A DNA stretch of 64,000 bases, from positions 62,001-126,000 of the forward strand of contig CAJTYW010000002.1 of NCBI GenBank assembly GCA_910583995.1, in the 5' to 3' direction. A program made the translations under genes and the position numbers. Of the stretch, positions 16,715-25,214 are shown piece after piece. The DNA is from an uncultured Christensenella sp. (GTDB taxonomy: Bacteria > Bacillota > Clostridia > Christensenellales > UBA3700). The notes under the pieces are model-generated. The model ran no database searches. It was given only the letters and a program-made list of their open reading frames with translations, and was not told the origin of the DNA. How positions within the stretch are numbered: position 1 is the first letter of the stretch; the number at the start of each line of letters is the position of its first letter.

Positions 16715-16788
16715 AAAACAAAAAAAGAGGTGCTACAATTGGCACTTGTAACACCTCGAAAGTTGACGCAAGACATCAACCAAACCTT
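16715..16788 (-). ncRNA. Predicted counter-transcribed small RNA before rep
   Basis: A leftward consensus promoter (16795-16823) predicts a start near 16788. About 30-40 bases on, a terminator stem forms from GAGGTGTTACAA and TTGTAGCACCTC (16757-16727; 11 of 12 pairs), followed on the minus strand by TTTTTTTGTTTTT. A small upstream hairpin GTTGA/TCAAC precedes it. The transcript would be about 70 bases and antisense to the mRNA between the regulator and rep. The + strand side of the stem has no T-run, so it is not a rightward terminator. Confidence 0.6.
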
Positions 16789-16794
16789 ATATAT

Positions 16795-16823
16795 ATAATA
16801 TCATAATTATGGTATGATGTCAA
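16795..16823 (-). promoter_or_regulatory. Leftward promoter of the small RNA
   Basis: Minus-strand TTGACA (16823-16818), 17 bp, TATTAT (16800-16795). No protein-coding gene lies to its left on that strand. Confidence 0.65.
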
Positions 16824-16965
16824 CCGTTTTTTAAGACTTGAAAATCGTGCCTTTGTCGTCCTAGTAATCGGTATTAACTTATCGACGAAACTATGAGTGA
16901 AAAGCAAGAATATTATATTCAATAAAATGGTTATTCTTGGTTTTGTTAGCAAGATAAAATTTTTG

Positions 16966-17024
16966 CAAAGCGGGGTCAAGGGGTTAAGACCCTTTGTCGT
17001 CGTTGTAGGGGGCGAAACCCCTAC
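16966..17024. other. Two adjacent hairpins upstream of rep (possible double-strand origin)
   Basis: GGGTC/GACCC extended by CAAA/TTTG (16966-16996), and GTAGGGG/CCCCTAC with loop GCGAAA (17005-17024). GC-rich stems in AT-rich DNA, 40-100 bp before an HUH Rep gene, are where a rolling-circle nick site is expected. The rest of the 16705-17061 gap shows only AT-rich DNA. Confidence 0.4.
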
Positions 17025-17061
17025 GTAGAGAGAAACAAACTTTGCTTTACTGGAGTTAGGA

Positions 17062-17970
17062 ATGAGAAAATACACACTTGATACACAAAAATATGATTAT
17101 GACGAGATTTATGCAAATGAGGTTGAACAGAAAGAGGCTGAATATGCTGCGAGACTGCAAGCATTGTATGATACGCGAATCACACACTATCGCACAAAAA
17201 CAATTAAAAGTGGAAAATTTCTTGAATGTGAGGTGTATCCAATTTGGAACACGAACACATCAATATCTCGAGCAAAGAGAACGCATGAGTCACGCAACGT
17301 GCAGAAAGAATTAAACAAGAAAAACGCTATAAAAAGACTTATTCGGCTTGTAAACGCAAATTTTACAGACGACGACATTTGGGGTACGTTCACATACGAA
17401 ACAAAACGCTTGCCAAAATCTATTGAAGAGGCACAAAAAGAGTTTGCAAAGTTTATACGTCGTCTCAAATATTGGTGTAGCAAGCACGAATACCCACCGC
17501 TAAAATATGTTTATGTCATAGAGTTTGAGGACGATGTAGAAAAAGGCAAAAAACGTGTGCACCACCACATTATTTGCAATTTCCCCGACAGAGATGTTGC
17601 AGAAGAACTTTGGCGAGGCGGGGCAAGACGTCACACACGTAGGTTACAAGCCGATAATGACGGTTACGAAGGACTTGTGCGCTATATTCTTAAAGACCCA
17701 AAAGGCACAAAGCGTTACGTGACATCAAAAAACTTGCAGCAACCACAAATTACAATCGCAGACTATAAATTTACGCGCAGAAAAATCAACGCGATTGTAT
17801 CGGGCAAGATAACAGCACAATCTGTGTTTGAGCCAATGTACAAAGGCTATGCTTTTCACAGAGCAAGCACATACACGAGCGATTATTGCTCAGGAGCATA
17901 CGTTTACATAAAAATGGTGCGATTAGAAACTTTGCAAGCACGTAAAAACAATGCAAATCGGCGAGAATAA
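17062..17970 (+). CDS. HUH-endonuclease replication initiator (rolling-circle Rep)
   Basis: A 302-residue protein. VHHHII places the metal-binding HUH motif at His167 and His169. The nucleophile motif is probably Tyr208 with Lys211 (RYILK), the YxxK arrangement of Rep proteins of rolling-circle plasmids and microviruses. Such enzymes nick the double-strand origin, stay bound through the Tyr, and rejoin strands. No helicase, primase, SSB or recombinase gene accompanies it, so this Rep seems to be the phage's whole replication module. A TGGAGTTAGG site precedes the ATG. It lies downstream of the structured region and upstream of the packaging genes. Confidence 0.8.
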   Translation: MRKYTLDTQKYDYDEIYANEVEQKEAEYAARLQALYDTRITHYRTKTIKSGKFLECEVYPIWNTNTSISRAKRTHESRNVQKELNKKNAIKRLIRLVNANFTDDDIWGTFTYETKRLPKSIEEAQKEFAKFIRRLKYWCSKHEYPPLKYVYVIEFEDDVEKGKKRVHHHIICNFPDRDVAEELWRGGARRHTRRLQADNDGYEGLVRYILKDPKGTKRYVTSKNLQQPQITIADYKFTRRKINAIVSGKITAQSVFEPMYKGYAFHRASTYTSDYCSGAYVYIKMVRLETLQARKNNANRRE

Positions 17971-18019
17971 AAACAATACTGCACTATTGCAGAAAAATGA
18001 AAACAAGGAGGTGTAAATA

Positions 18020-18592
18020 ATGGCAAAGAGCAAAAAGACAATCAAAAAAACTATTGAAAAAGTATCAAAACAAAACGACGACATAGCGGACAAGCAATCA
18101 AAGTCGAAACGCGGTGGCAGTAAGTCGCAATACGGCGTAAAGATTGAACCGAACCTTGCTGACATTGAACGTTATCACAGAATGGGCGTAACAGAGGCAC
18201 AGTTGTGCGCGTATTATCGCGTAAGTAAAACACAGTGGTATCAATACAAGAAAGACCACCCCGAACTAACCGAAACACTATTTAGAGCAAAATGTATGCT
18301 GCAAACCGAACTTATAAATAAAGCGTATGAGGTTGCAGTCGGAGGAACATATATTGAAACAATCACTGTTGAATATTACAAACAAGAAAATGGTGTAAAA
18401 ACAATTACTGGAGGGAAAACAACAGTGCATGAACATTATCAAAAACCCGACGCGGGTATGTTACAATTTTTGCTTATAAATCGTTTTCCCGACGATTTTG
18501 CACGCGACCCACATGCTGTTGAATTACGCAAGAAAGCACTTGAGTTGGCAGAAAAAGGAGCAACGCCTTCTACTGATTGGGAGGGTGTATAA
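18020..18592 (+). CDS. Terminase small subunit-like DNA-binding protein
   Basis: A 190-residue protein with a basic Lys-rich N-terminus and a helix-turn-helix (TEAQLCAYYRVSKTQWYQYKK, about residues 58-80). The C-terminal segment GMLQFLLINRFPDDFARDP is typical of HTH-type small terminases, which recognise packaging sites. An AAGGAGGTG site precedes it. A second candidate small terminase lies at 19408-19752, so this one may instead be an accessory packaging or regulatory DNA-binding protein. Confidence 0.7.
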   Translation: MAKSKKTIKKTIEKVSKQNDDIADKQSKSKRGGSKSQYGVKIEPNLADIERYHRMGVTEAQLCAYYRVSKTQWYQYKKDHPELTETLFRAKCMLQTELINKAYEVAVGGTYIETITVEYYKQENGVKTITGGKTTVHEHYQKPDAGMLQFLLINRFPDDFARDPHAVELRKKALELAEKGATPSTDWEGV

Positions 18593-18594
18593 TT

Positions 18595-19281
18595 ATGGCA
18601 CTTGACCCAATACACGCTTTTTACTGCAAAAAAGATTATCTAACACTGGCACAATCGTGCAAAATCAAAAGCGAAGGTATTTGTGCTAGATGTGGTGGTG
18701 TATTCGATATAAACGAATTGAGACCACATCACAAAATAGAATTGACGCTCGACAATGTAGACGACCCAAAGATTGCACTAAACCCCGATAATATAGAGGT
18801 ACTTTGCCACAATTGCCACAATGCTGTACACAGACGATTTGGTAATGTAGTTGGTAGCAAGCACGTTTATCTCGTACACGGCTCGCCATGTAGTGGCAAG
18901 ACGTCATACGTGGAAACAGTTGCTACACGCGACGATGTAATTGTAGACCTTGACAAGATACATCGCTCTATATGTATATGTGGCTTGTACGACAAACCCG
19001 ACGCGACAAAGGCAATAGCATTTAATATCCGAAATATGCTACTTGACGAGATATACACGGCTGGCACACGACGTAAGTGGCAAGACGCATACGTCATTGC
19101 AACAATGCCCGATGTGTACGAGCGTGAGCGATTTGTTTCACAATATGGCGCAGAACCAATACATATAGCCACATCACGTGACGAGTGTATACGTAGAGCA
19201 AAGCAAGACATCAAACGCACATCGGTACTGGACGCCGTGATTGGTTGGATAAACAACTATTGGCAACGATACAGCGAGTAA
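18595..19281 (+). CDS. HNH endonuclease fused to a P-loop kinase
   Basis: A 228-residue two-domain protein; the ATG at 18595 follows GGGAGGG. Residues 1-85 are an HNH nuclease: CARCGG, RPHHKIE and LCHNCHNAVH supply the zinc Cys pairs and catalytic His. From about residue 92, HGSPCSGKTS is a Walker A motif and DVIVDLDKIH follows, as in small polynucleotide/nucleotide kinases. HNH proteins next to terminases are needed for cos cleavage in HK97-type phages; the kinase half might act on the 5' ends made. The fusion sits between the two small-terminase candidates. Confidence 0.75.
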   Translation: MALDPIHAFYCKKDYLTLAQSCKIKSEGICARCGGVFDINELRPHHKIELTLDNVDDPKIALNPDNIEVLCHNCHNAVHRRFGNVVGSKHVYLVHGSPCSGKTSYVETVATRDDVIVDLDKIHRSICICGLYDKPDATKAIAFNIRNMLLDEIYTAGTRRKWQDAYVIATMPDVYERERFVSQYGAEPIHIATSRDECIRRAKQDIKRTSVLDAVIGWINNYWQRYSE

Positions 19282-19407
19282 TATCCCCCCACCCTTGCAC
19301 AATTGTTTGCAAGGCGGAAAGACTCCTCGCCCCAATACCAAAACACACACACCAAAATTTTGACTTTTTTGCCGAAAAAGTTTGCAAAAGTGATTTTTAG
19401 GAGTTTT
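19282..19407. other. Intergenic region between HNH and small terminase, possible cos/pac site
   Basis: It contains a C6 run, a hairpin CCTTGCA/TGCAAGG (about 19293-19314) and a GC-rich stretch (GACTCCTCGCCCC). HK97-type cos sites often lie here, but no direct evidence is visible. Confidence 0.3.
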
Positions 19408-19752
19408 ATGAAAAAAAAGAACAAAACAAAACAAACAAAAGAAATGATTGCCGATACAGAATACAAGCGACTTGTTGATTTGTATATATCTGCAAACGCT
19501 GATGTTATAAAACTTAAAGCAAACGACAAATTAATACGCAAGGTTGCTGAATTGTTTGCAATCTTGGAAGATATGAAAACCTTGCCGTCAATACTTTTTA
19601 ACAAAAAAAACCCGCACGAACAAAAAGAAACGGCTGCGGGCAAAGCACGAGTCAAGTATATGGCACAATATACAGCGTGTATGCAAAAGTTAAACAAAGA
19701 TTTGTTGGGTGTTACAAACAATGACGACGACGAACTTAGCGAGTATGAATAA
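19408..19752 (+). CDS. Terminase small subunit, P27-like
   Basis: A 114-residue helical, basic protein; the ATG at 19408 follows TTAGGAG. The C-terminal GKARVKYMAQYTACMQKLNKDLLG segment and size fit P27-family small terminases, and it lies immediately upstream of terL with an 8-bp overlap. It would recognise phage DNA and load TerL. Assignment rests on position plus weak similarity. Confidence 0.6.
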   Translation: MKKKNKTKQTKEMIADTEYKRLVDLYISANADVIKLKANDKLIRKVAELFAILEDMKTLPSILFNKKNPHEQKETAAGKARVKYMAQYTACMQKLNKDLLGVTNNDDDELSEYE

Positions 19753-21571
19753 AGGCGTAACATGGTTGCTGATAAACCCCGATATTGTGCCAATTCAAGG
19801 GTGGCAATTAATTAACGAAGAGCGTGCTGACGGACACAGTTTTTTGATAGAATACTATAAAAAATGTCGTAGCGGAAAGATAATAATTGGCAATGAATTA
19901 AAAACGCAAATCGAAATGTTGGTGCAAGACATTTTATACAACAGCGAAACATATCGTTTTACATTGACGGCAGCACACAAACGTATTGATTTTATCGAAC
20001 ACGAAATCAAACATTTTGAAAGCCCGTTTGCGGGCAAGCCGTTTTTGTTAGAACTTAATCAAAAAGCAATCGCAGAGACAGTCTTTGGCTTTGAGATTTA
20101 CGACGAAGAATTGCTCGGTGACGGGCGTTGGGTGCGGCGATTCAAAGAACTTTTACTTTTGATTGCCCGTAAAAACGGCAAAACTCCGTTTGCGGCAGCA
20201 CTGGTACTCGCTGAATGGTTTTGCGGCGAATGTGGGCAAAAAGTGATGTGTGCGTCAAACGATTATGAACAAGCGGGGTTGATTTTTGATTGTATCAATA
20301 ATTTTCGTGAGGAATCACGTGCGATGTGCAAAGTTACGCGTAAAAATATTAAAGGAATATTTTTCGGAAACCCAAAACAACACAAAAAAACTGGTAAATT
20401 TTCTGCGCAAAATAAAGGTTCAATCAAAAAAATGTCCGCCAAATCGGGTGCAAAAGAAGGTCGAAATCTAAAAATCGTCATAGTAGACGAGGTACACGAA
20501 ATGAAAGACCGCTCAACCATAATGCCATTACGCTCGTCTCTGACAACACAAGACGAGCCACTGTATTTAGAAATCACAACAGAAGGTATTGTGCGCGACG
20601 GATACCTTGACGAACGATTAAATGAGGCACGCAAAGTGCTACGCGGCGAAATTGACCGCCCGCGTTGGCTCGTATGGCTGTACACGCAAGACAGCGAGGC
20701 AGAGGTTTGGAATGACGAGTCGTCTTGGGTAAAATCAAACCCGATGTTACATGTTGTAAAAAAAATATCCGACTTACGAGACCTTGTAGAGGAGGCACGA
20801 ATTAACGGCGCACAGCGTGCGTTTACGCTTGCAAAAGAGTTTAATTTAAAGCAATTGTCTCCTAAAGCGTGGCTGCGTGAGAGTGATATTGAAGGTTGCA
20901 ACGGTACATTTGCACTTGCCGATTTCGCAAACACATGGTGTATTGTTGGTGTTGACTTAGCGGAGTCTAACGACTTGTGCAGTGTAACATTTTTGTTTAT
21001 GCGACAAAACGACGAAACAAAGTATATGTACACAATGTATTTTGTGACAGAGACAAAAGCAAACGACCCTACAGCAACCGACTCGCCAACAAATGCAGAA
21101 AAGCGAGACTACCGCCAGTGGGAGCGTGCGGGACTTTGTAGAGTTGTAAAAGGGAATGTGATTGACGACGATGTTGTTGCAAAGTACATACGTGAGATTT
21201 ACGACGAATACAATATCCGTCCATATCGTGTAGGATATGACGAATGGCATGCAAAAGAGTTTGCAAAACTTACCGTTAAAAATTTTGGCGACGTACTCAC
21301 CAAAATAAAAATGTCTTACGAATCGCTGAACACTCCAACAAGAACCGTCGAACAAGATTTGCGAGCGCGACACATCAATTATAATTGCAATGAAATTTGC
21401 GCGTGGTGTTTCCGCAACACTGCTGTAAAACACGATAATAAAGGTTTTGTTATGCCCGAAAAAATAGCGGGATATATTGGCAATAAAATCGACGGCACGA
21501 TGTCTAAAATTATTGCTTACGCTGTACTGCGTGAATGTAAAAGTGCATTTTTAACAAAGATTGGAGGTTGA
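19745..21571 (+). CDS. terL: Terminase large subunit
   Basis: A 608-residue packaging motor. The ATPase domain has Walker A-like ARKNGKT (about residues 140-147) and Walker B IVIVDEVHE (about 243-251). The nuclease domain has GVDLAESND (first acidic cluster), GYDEWHA, and near the end NKIDGTMSKI, the last metal-binding Asp. This matches HK97-type TerL. The ATG at 19745 is used because it overlaps the previous stop (ATGAATAA); ATG 19721 or GTG 19709 are alternatives in frame. The Com-like protein gene follows directly. Confidence 0.93.
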   Translation: MNKGVTWLLINPDIVPIQGWQLINEERADGHSFLIEYYKKCRSGKIIIGNELKTQIEMLVQDILYNSETYRFTLTAAHKRIDFIEHEIKHFESPFAGKPFLLELNQKAIAETVFGFEIYDEELLGDGRWVRRFKELLLLIARKNGKTPFAAALVLAEWFCGECGQKVMCASNDYEQAGLIFDCINNFREESRAMCKVTRKNIKGIFFGNPKQHKKTGKFSAQNKGSIKKMSAKSGAKEGRNLKIVIVDEVHEMKDRSTIMPLRSSLTTQDEPLYLEITTEGIVRDGYLDERLNEARKVLRGEIDRPRWLVWLYTQDSEAEVWNDESSWVKSNPMLHVVKKISDLRDLVEEARINGAQRAFTLAKEFNLKQLSPKAWLRESDIEGCNGTFALADFANTWCIVGVDLAESNDLCSVTFLFMRQNDETKYMYTMYFVTETKANDPTATDSPTNAEKRDYRQWERAGLCRVVKGNVIDDDVVAKYIREIYDEYNIRPYRVGYDEWHAKEFAKLTVKNFGDVLTKIKMSYESLNTPTRTVEQDLRARHINYNCNEICAWCFRNTAVKHDNKGFVMPEKIAGYIGNKIDGTMSKIIAYAVLRECKSAFLTKIGG

Positions 21572-21572
21572 T

Positions 21573-21755
21573 ATGGAAAATAAACAAAATACAGAAAAAT
21601 TGCCATTATCGGCATATCAACGCGAGGTGCGTTGTCCTATACACAATAGATTGCTTGGTAAGTATGATTGTCGCAATGGTGTTATCAACGTTACATATTT
21701 TTGCCCGCTATGCAAGAGAGAGTACACTTTTACTATAAAAGGCGAAAAATTTTGA
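21573..21755 (+). CDS. Small zinc-finger protein, Com-like
   Basis: A 60-residue protein; the ATG follows GGAGGTTGAT, one base after terL. A CPIH ... CPLCKREY arrangement gives four metal ligands, as in the Com-type small zinc-finger proteins found beside phage head genes. Com of Mu is a translational activator; no such role is shown here. Confidence 0.6.
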   Translation: MENKQNTEKLPLSAYQREVRCPIHNRLLGKYDCRNGVINVTYFCPLCKREYTFTIKGEKF

Positions 21756-21788
21756 TTTTGCGCAATGTTATAAAAGCGTAAAAAACTA

Positions 21789-21817
21789 TTGACAAAACGT
21801 AAATTGCATGCTAAAAT
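21789..21817 (+). promoter_or_regulatory. Rightward promoter before the head genes
   Basis: TTGACA (21789-21794), 17 bp, TAAAAT (21812-21817). Transcription would start near 21824 and enter the hairpin at 21878 before reaching the portal gene. Confidence 0.7.
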
Positions 21818-21877
21818 GAATTATACAACAATATGTGTCAAACAGCGTGTACTCCATTTTGTACAATTCAAAACAAG

Positions 21878-21941
21878 TGAGTCGGTGCTTTGACTTAACG
21901 TGTATTGCGTTAAGTTAGGCGTCGGCTCATTTTTATTTTTT
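21878..21941 (+). ncRNA. Long stem-loop with T-run between promoter and portal gene
   Basis: Arms 21878-21900 and 21908-21929 form a stem of about 22 pairs (some G-U, one bulge) around a 7-base loop, followed by TTTTTATTTTTT. With the promoter at 21789 it predicts an RNA of about 115 bases, or an attenuator whose read-through gives the head-gene mRNA. The AAGGAGG site of the portal gene follows at once. Confidence 0.6.
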
Positions 21942-21954
21942 AAGGAGGTACGAT

Positions 21955-23250
21955 GTGGGAAAATTAAAAACTACGATAAAAAACTTGCTCGGTTGGGGGC
22001 AAAAACGCATATACGGTAGCCGTATTTTTAACGCAAACAATGTTTTATTTACATCATACGGTTGCGATATTCACGCAAATGACATTGTTGCAACCGCAAT
22101 ACATCGTGTTTGCGAAGAGGTGTCAAAGTGTAAATTAAAATCAATTATTGAACACAACAATCCACATCGAATAGAAATGCTCGACGACGACATTAACAAA
22201 GTTTTTAATGCAAGAGTAAACCCATTGTGTGGGCTTAAAGATTTTTTATACAAAGTTGCATATCTAACTGTCGTAAACAAAAATTGTTTCATTTACTGGC
22301 AATACGACGAAATTCCAATTACTGTTAATGACAAACAATATGTAAAACGTGTCACAAAAGGCTTTTATCCGATAGAAAACGCAAATGTGAAATTGTATAT
22401 GTTAAACGGCGAAATGCGTATTGAATTGTCTAACATTGACGGCACAATCGTGCTAGATTTGCCGTATAGCGATGTGATTCATATAAGGCACTCTTACGGG
22501 GCAAATAAATTTTTAGGTGGCGACAAAAACGGTTGTAGCAATTACAAAAACTTGTTAGAAAATTTGCAAACAATGCACGTGATACATGAATCTATTCCAA
22601 AATCACTGGAGGCAAGCCTATCGCTAAAAGGCATTTTGTCAATGAAAACAGTTGCCGATGTCGATAAAAAAACTATCACACGCGACGAGTTTGAGGACCA
22701 TTTGTTTGATAGCAAGTATGGCATTGTTGCAACTGACTATGAAAGCGATTTTACTCCAATAAATATCACAGCAACAGATATACCAACAAACATTTTATCG
22801 TTTATACGTGACGAAATGCTTGCTCCGTTTGGGGTATCATTGCCGATTTTACAAGGAAAATACACAGACGAAGAGTTTGCCGCGTTTTATCAAGTTGCAG
22901 TTGAAGGAATATTGGCAGAAATTGCAGAGGCATTTAAAATTACGCTATTCACAGATAAGCAACTTGCGTATGGTCACAAAGTCAAATTTTATGACAGATT
23001 AATACAGTCATTATCTTTTGCTCGCAGATTGGAAATCGCAAAAATGACACAAGAGGACGCTTTGCTGTCAAGGTCGGAGCGAAGAGAATTGCTAGGATAT
23101 GAACCCGACGACCAACCAACACGCGTGTCATTGAACTACATTGATGTATCCGCTGCGACTGATTATCAACTTAATAATATCAATAAAACAAAGAATAACA
23201 TTGTTGCAACTGCTGATAACAGCATAAACAAGGAGGATAACAATGCTTAA
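21955..23250 (+). CDS. Portal protein
   Basis: A 431-residue HK97-type (Phage_portal) protein forming the dodecameric DNA gateway of the head. It starts with GTG at 21955 behind AAGGAGGTACGAT. The N-terminal motif around YGSRIF, the central HIRHSYG region and APFGVSLPILQGKY near residue 300 are typical of the family. It overlaps the protease gene by 8 bp. Size is normal. Confidence 0.9.
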   Translation: MGKLKTTIKNLLGWGQKRIYGSRIFNANNVLFTSYGCDIHANDIVATAIHRVCEEVSKCKLKSIIEHNNPHRIEMLDDDINKVFNARVNPLCGLKDFLYKVAYLTVVNKNCFIYWQYDEIPITVNDKQYVKRVTKGFYPIENANVKLYMLNGEMRIELSNIDGTIVLDLPYSDVIHIRHSYGANKFLGGDKNGCSNYKNLLENLQTMHVIHESIPKSLEASLSLKGILSMKTVADVDKKTITRDEFEDHLFDSKYGIVATDYESDFTPINITATDIPTNILSFIRDEMLAPFGVSLPILQGKYTDEEFAAFYQVAVEGILAEIAEAFKITLFTDKQLAYGHKVKFYDRLIQSLSFARRLEIAKMTQEDALLSRSERRELLGYEPDDQPTRVSLNYIDVSAATDYQLNNINKTKNNIVATADNSINKEDNNA

Positions 23251-23941
23251 TCAACTCAAACATATAACGGAACAAAACCCAGAAATTATAAAACGAATGT
23301 CAACAAGTGACACACAGCAAGTGCAAGTAAAACCTATGGAAGGAATCATTGAAGGATACCCTATCGTATTCAATCAACGCACTGCTATTGGCAATTGGTT
23401 TTATGAGGAAATCGACTCTCACGCGTTAGATAACGCTGACTTAAGCGATGTTAAATTTATGGTAAACCATAACGACGGAATGATACCTCTTGCTAGACAT
23501 CGACGCGGTAAAAGGTCAACAATGGATATTGATATTGATAACATCGGTTTACATATCGTATCACGTTTGGATATTGACAAAAACGAAACGTCAAGAGCGT
23601 TGTGCAGCGCTGTCGCTCGAGGCGACATTGAAGATATGTCATTTGCTTTTGGAGTTGAGGTATCGGGCGACGAATGGTTTGACCTTGACAAGCCAATGCC
23701 AATACGACGCATTACAAAAATATCGAGAGTTTTTGAGGTGTCCGCTGTCAATGACGGTGCGTATCCTCAAACATCTATATCTGCCCGCTCGGCAACGTTG
23801 GATAATGACAAAACAACGTTGGATAACGTTGTTGCCGCTGCGTTGGATAACGAAAAAAAGGCGGAAAAAGAAAAGCGTGCTGCGGCTTTACTGCTAGCAA
23901 AGAAAAAGACTTTATTAAAAGAGAGGTATAGGACACTATGA
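23243..23941 (+). CDS. Prohead protease, HK97 family
   Basis: A 232-residue serine protease that cleaves the capsid protein N-terminal delta region during head maturation. Catalytic His lies in VNHND (about residue 75) and Ser in DMSFAFGV (about 134). EGYPIVFNQRT at the start and SAVNDGAYPQTSISAR near the end are family features. The Lys/Ala-rich tail after about 185 contains a short LDN-type repeat (TLDN, ALDN). GGAGGATAAC precedes the ATG, and the end overlaps the capsid gene. Confidence 0.92.
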   Translation: MLNQLKHITEQNPEIIKRMSTSDTQQVQVKPMEGIIEGYPIVFNQRTAIGNWFYEEIDSHALDNADLSDVKFMVNHNDGMIPLARHRRGKRSTMDIDIDNIGLHIVSRLDIDKNETSRALCSAVARGDIEDMSFAFGVEVSGDEWFDLDKPMPIRRITKISRVFEVSAVNDGAYPQTSISARSATLDNDKTTLDNVVAAALDNEKKAEKEKRAAALLLAKKKTLLKERYRTL

Positions 23942-25176
23942 CTAAACAAGAACTTACAGAAAAAAGAAAGGCACTTATTGCCGAAATCGACAAAGCAGAC
24001 GAAAAACGTCTTGCTGAAATTGAAACAGAGTTGAAACGAAACGCTCTACAACTTGCAGAATTTGAAGAGCAAGAAAAGCAAAAACAAACAGACGCGCAAG
24101 CCGCAGAAGAACGTGCTGCACGTCAACCCGCAGCAAACAATGACCCAAATAATGCTGTTGTGATTTACGACAGCAAACAAGAACGCGAGAAAACAGAAAC
24201 TACAACTGTTGATTTGCGTACAGCAAAAATCGCTTTTGGAAAACAAGTCCGCGCAAAGTTGCAAAATTTACCAGTTAATTTGTCAGCGGGTGAAAAACGT
24301 GCGCTTGGAATTTCACTAACAACAACAAGCAGCACATATTCTGCACCAACAGCCGACGCGGACGGTATCAACAATGGTGGTGTATTTATTCCGCAGACAG
24401 TTATGTATGATTTGTTGGAAACTGACGCTCCCGAAAGTCCATTTTTGCGTGATGTGAAAATGAAACACATCAAAGGCGCAATAATATTCCCTTATGTGGC
24501 TGAATCAAAAAACGTAGAAAAAAAATCAAAAGGCGAGGGCAAAGCAGCGGAAGACCGCTCTATTAAGTGGGGTAAATTAACACTTGCACAAGGAAATTAT
24601 CCGCTTACTATTGAGGTAACAATGGAGTTGCTTGCAATGACAGACGAAGAGTTTACAGACAATTTGCTTGCTGACCTTGCAAACGAAATCAATTTACTTT
24701 TGTCTGACGAGGTATTTTACGGCAGTGGCACAGATAACTGTATCGAGGGTGTAACTGTAGGTGCAATCAAAGCGACAGCAGACTACGACACTGGCAAAGA
24801 GGCTGACGCAATAAAAACGGGACTGCTTAAATTGTCAAGACGCGCAAGACGTGGTGCAAAGGTTTACATTTCACGCTCAATGTCTTTGGAAATGACATTT
24901 GAAAAAGATAGCACAGGGCGCTATATATTCCCTATTTATAATAATGCGGGTATTCAAACAATTGCGCAAGTGCCAGTTGAGGTGGACGAAAGTCTACACG
25001 ACGGCGATTTTGTGATTGGAAACGCAAAGAACTATCTTTTAAATATGATAAAGCCAACAGAGATTTATGCAGAATTACACGGCAAAACACGTGTTATTGA
25101 ATACACTGCACATCTTATGGTTGCGGGTAAAGCAGCACCCGACAAGTTTTATTACGGAAAAAAGAAAACTGCGTGA
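23938..25176 (+). CDS. Major capsid protein, HK97 fold
   Basis: A 412-residue capsid precursor. Residues 1 to about 100 are a charged coiled coil (the delta/scaffold domain, removed by the protease). The rest has the HK97 pattern: GGVFIPQTVMYDLLE, APESPFLRD, DEVFYGSGTDNCIEG, VYISRSMSLEM and the C-terminal G-rich YGKK end. The ATG overlaps the previous stop and follows GAGAGG. It is expected to be among the most abundant virion proteins. Confidence 0.92.
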   Translation: MTKQELTEKRKALIAEIDKADEKRLAEIETELKRNALQLAEFEEQEKQKQTDAQAAEERAARQPAANNDPNNAVVIYDSKQEREKTETTTVDLRTAKIAFGKQVRAKLQNLPVNLSAGEKRALGISLTTTSSTYSAPTADADGINNGGVFIPQTVMYDLLETDAPESPFLRDVKMKHIKGAIIFPYVAESKNVEKKSKGEGKAAEDRSIKWGKLTLAQGNYPLTIEVTMELLAMTDEEFTDNLLADLANEINLLLSDEVFYGSGTDNCIEGVTVGAIKATADYDTGKEADAIKTGLLKLSRRARRGAKVYISRSMSLEMTFEKDSTGRYIFPIYNNAGIQTIAQVPVEVDESLHDGDFVIGNAKNYLLNMIKPTEIYAELHGKTRVIEYTAHLMVAGKAAPDKFYYGKKKTA

Positions 25177-25214
25177 CAACTTATTGATTGCGGGTTAAAA
25201 CATGGAGGTATCGT

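Noticed and set aside
16776..17075. Minus-strand open frame of 99 codons in the rep leader
   Set aside because: No ribosome-binding site, overlaps the structured DNA and the small-RNA promoter; the region is better read as non-coding.
19257..19793. Minus-strand open frame of 178 codons over the small terminase
   Set aside because: Hydrophobic Ser/Phe-rich translation is typical of the reverse of Lys-rich genes; no start signal.
20263..21033. Long open frame on the minus strand inside terL (256 codons)
   Set aside because: It is the antisense of a clear terminase gene, Ser/Arg-rich as expected for a shadow frame, without a ribosome-binding site.
21879..21888. GAGTCGGTGC string similar to the 3' hairpin of Cas9 tracrRNA
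   Set aside because: There is no Cas gene or repeat array; it is one arm of a long self-complementary stem and the likeness is chance.
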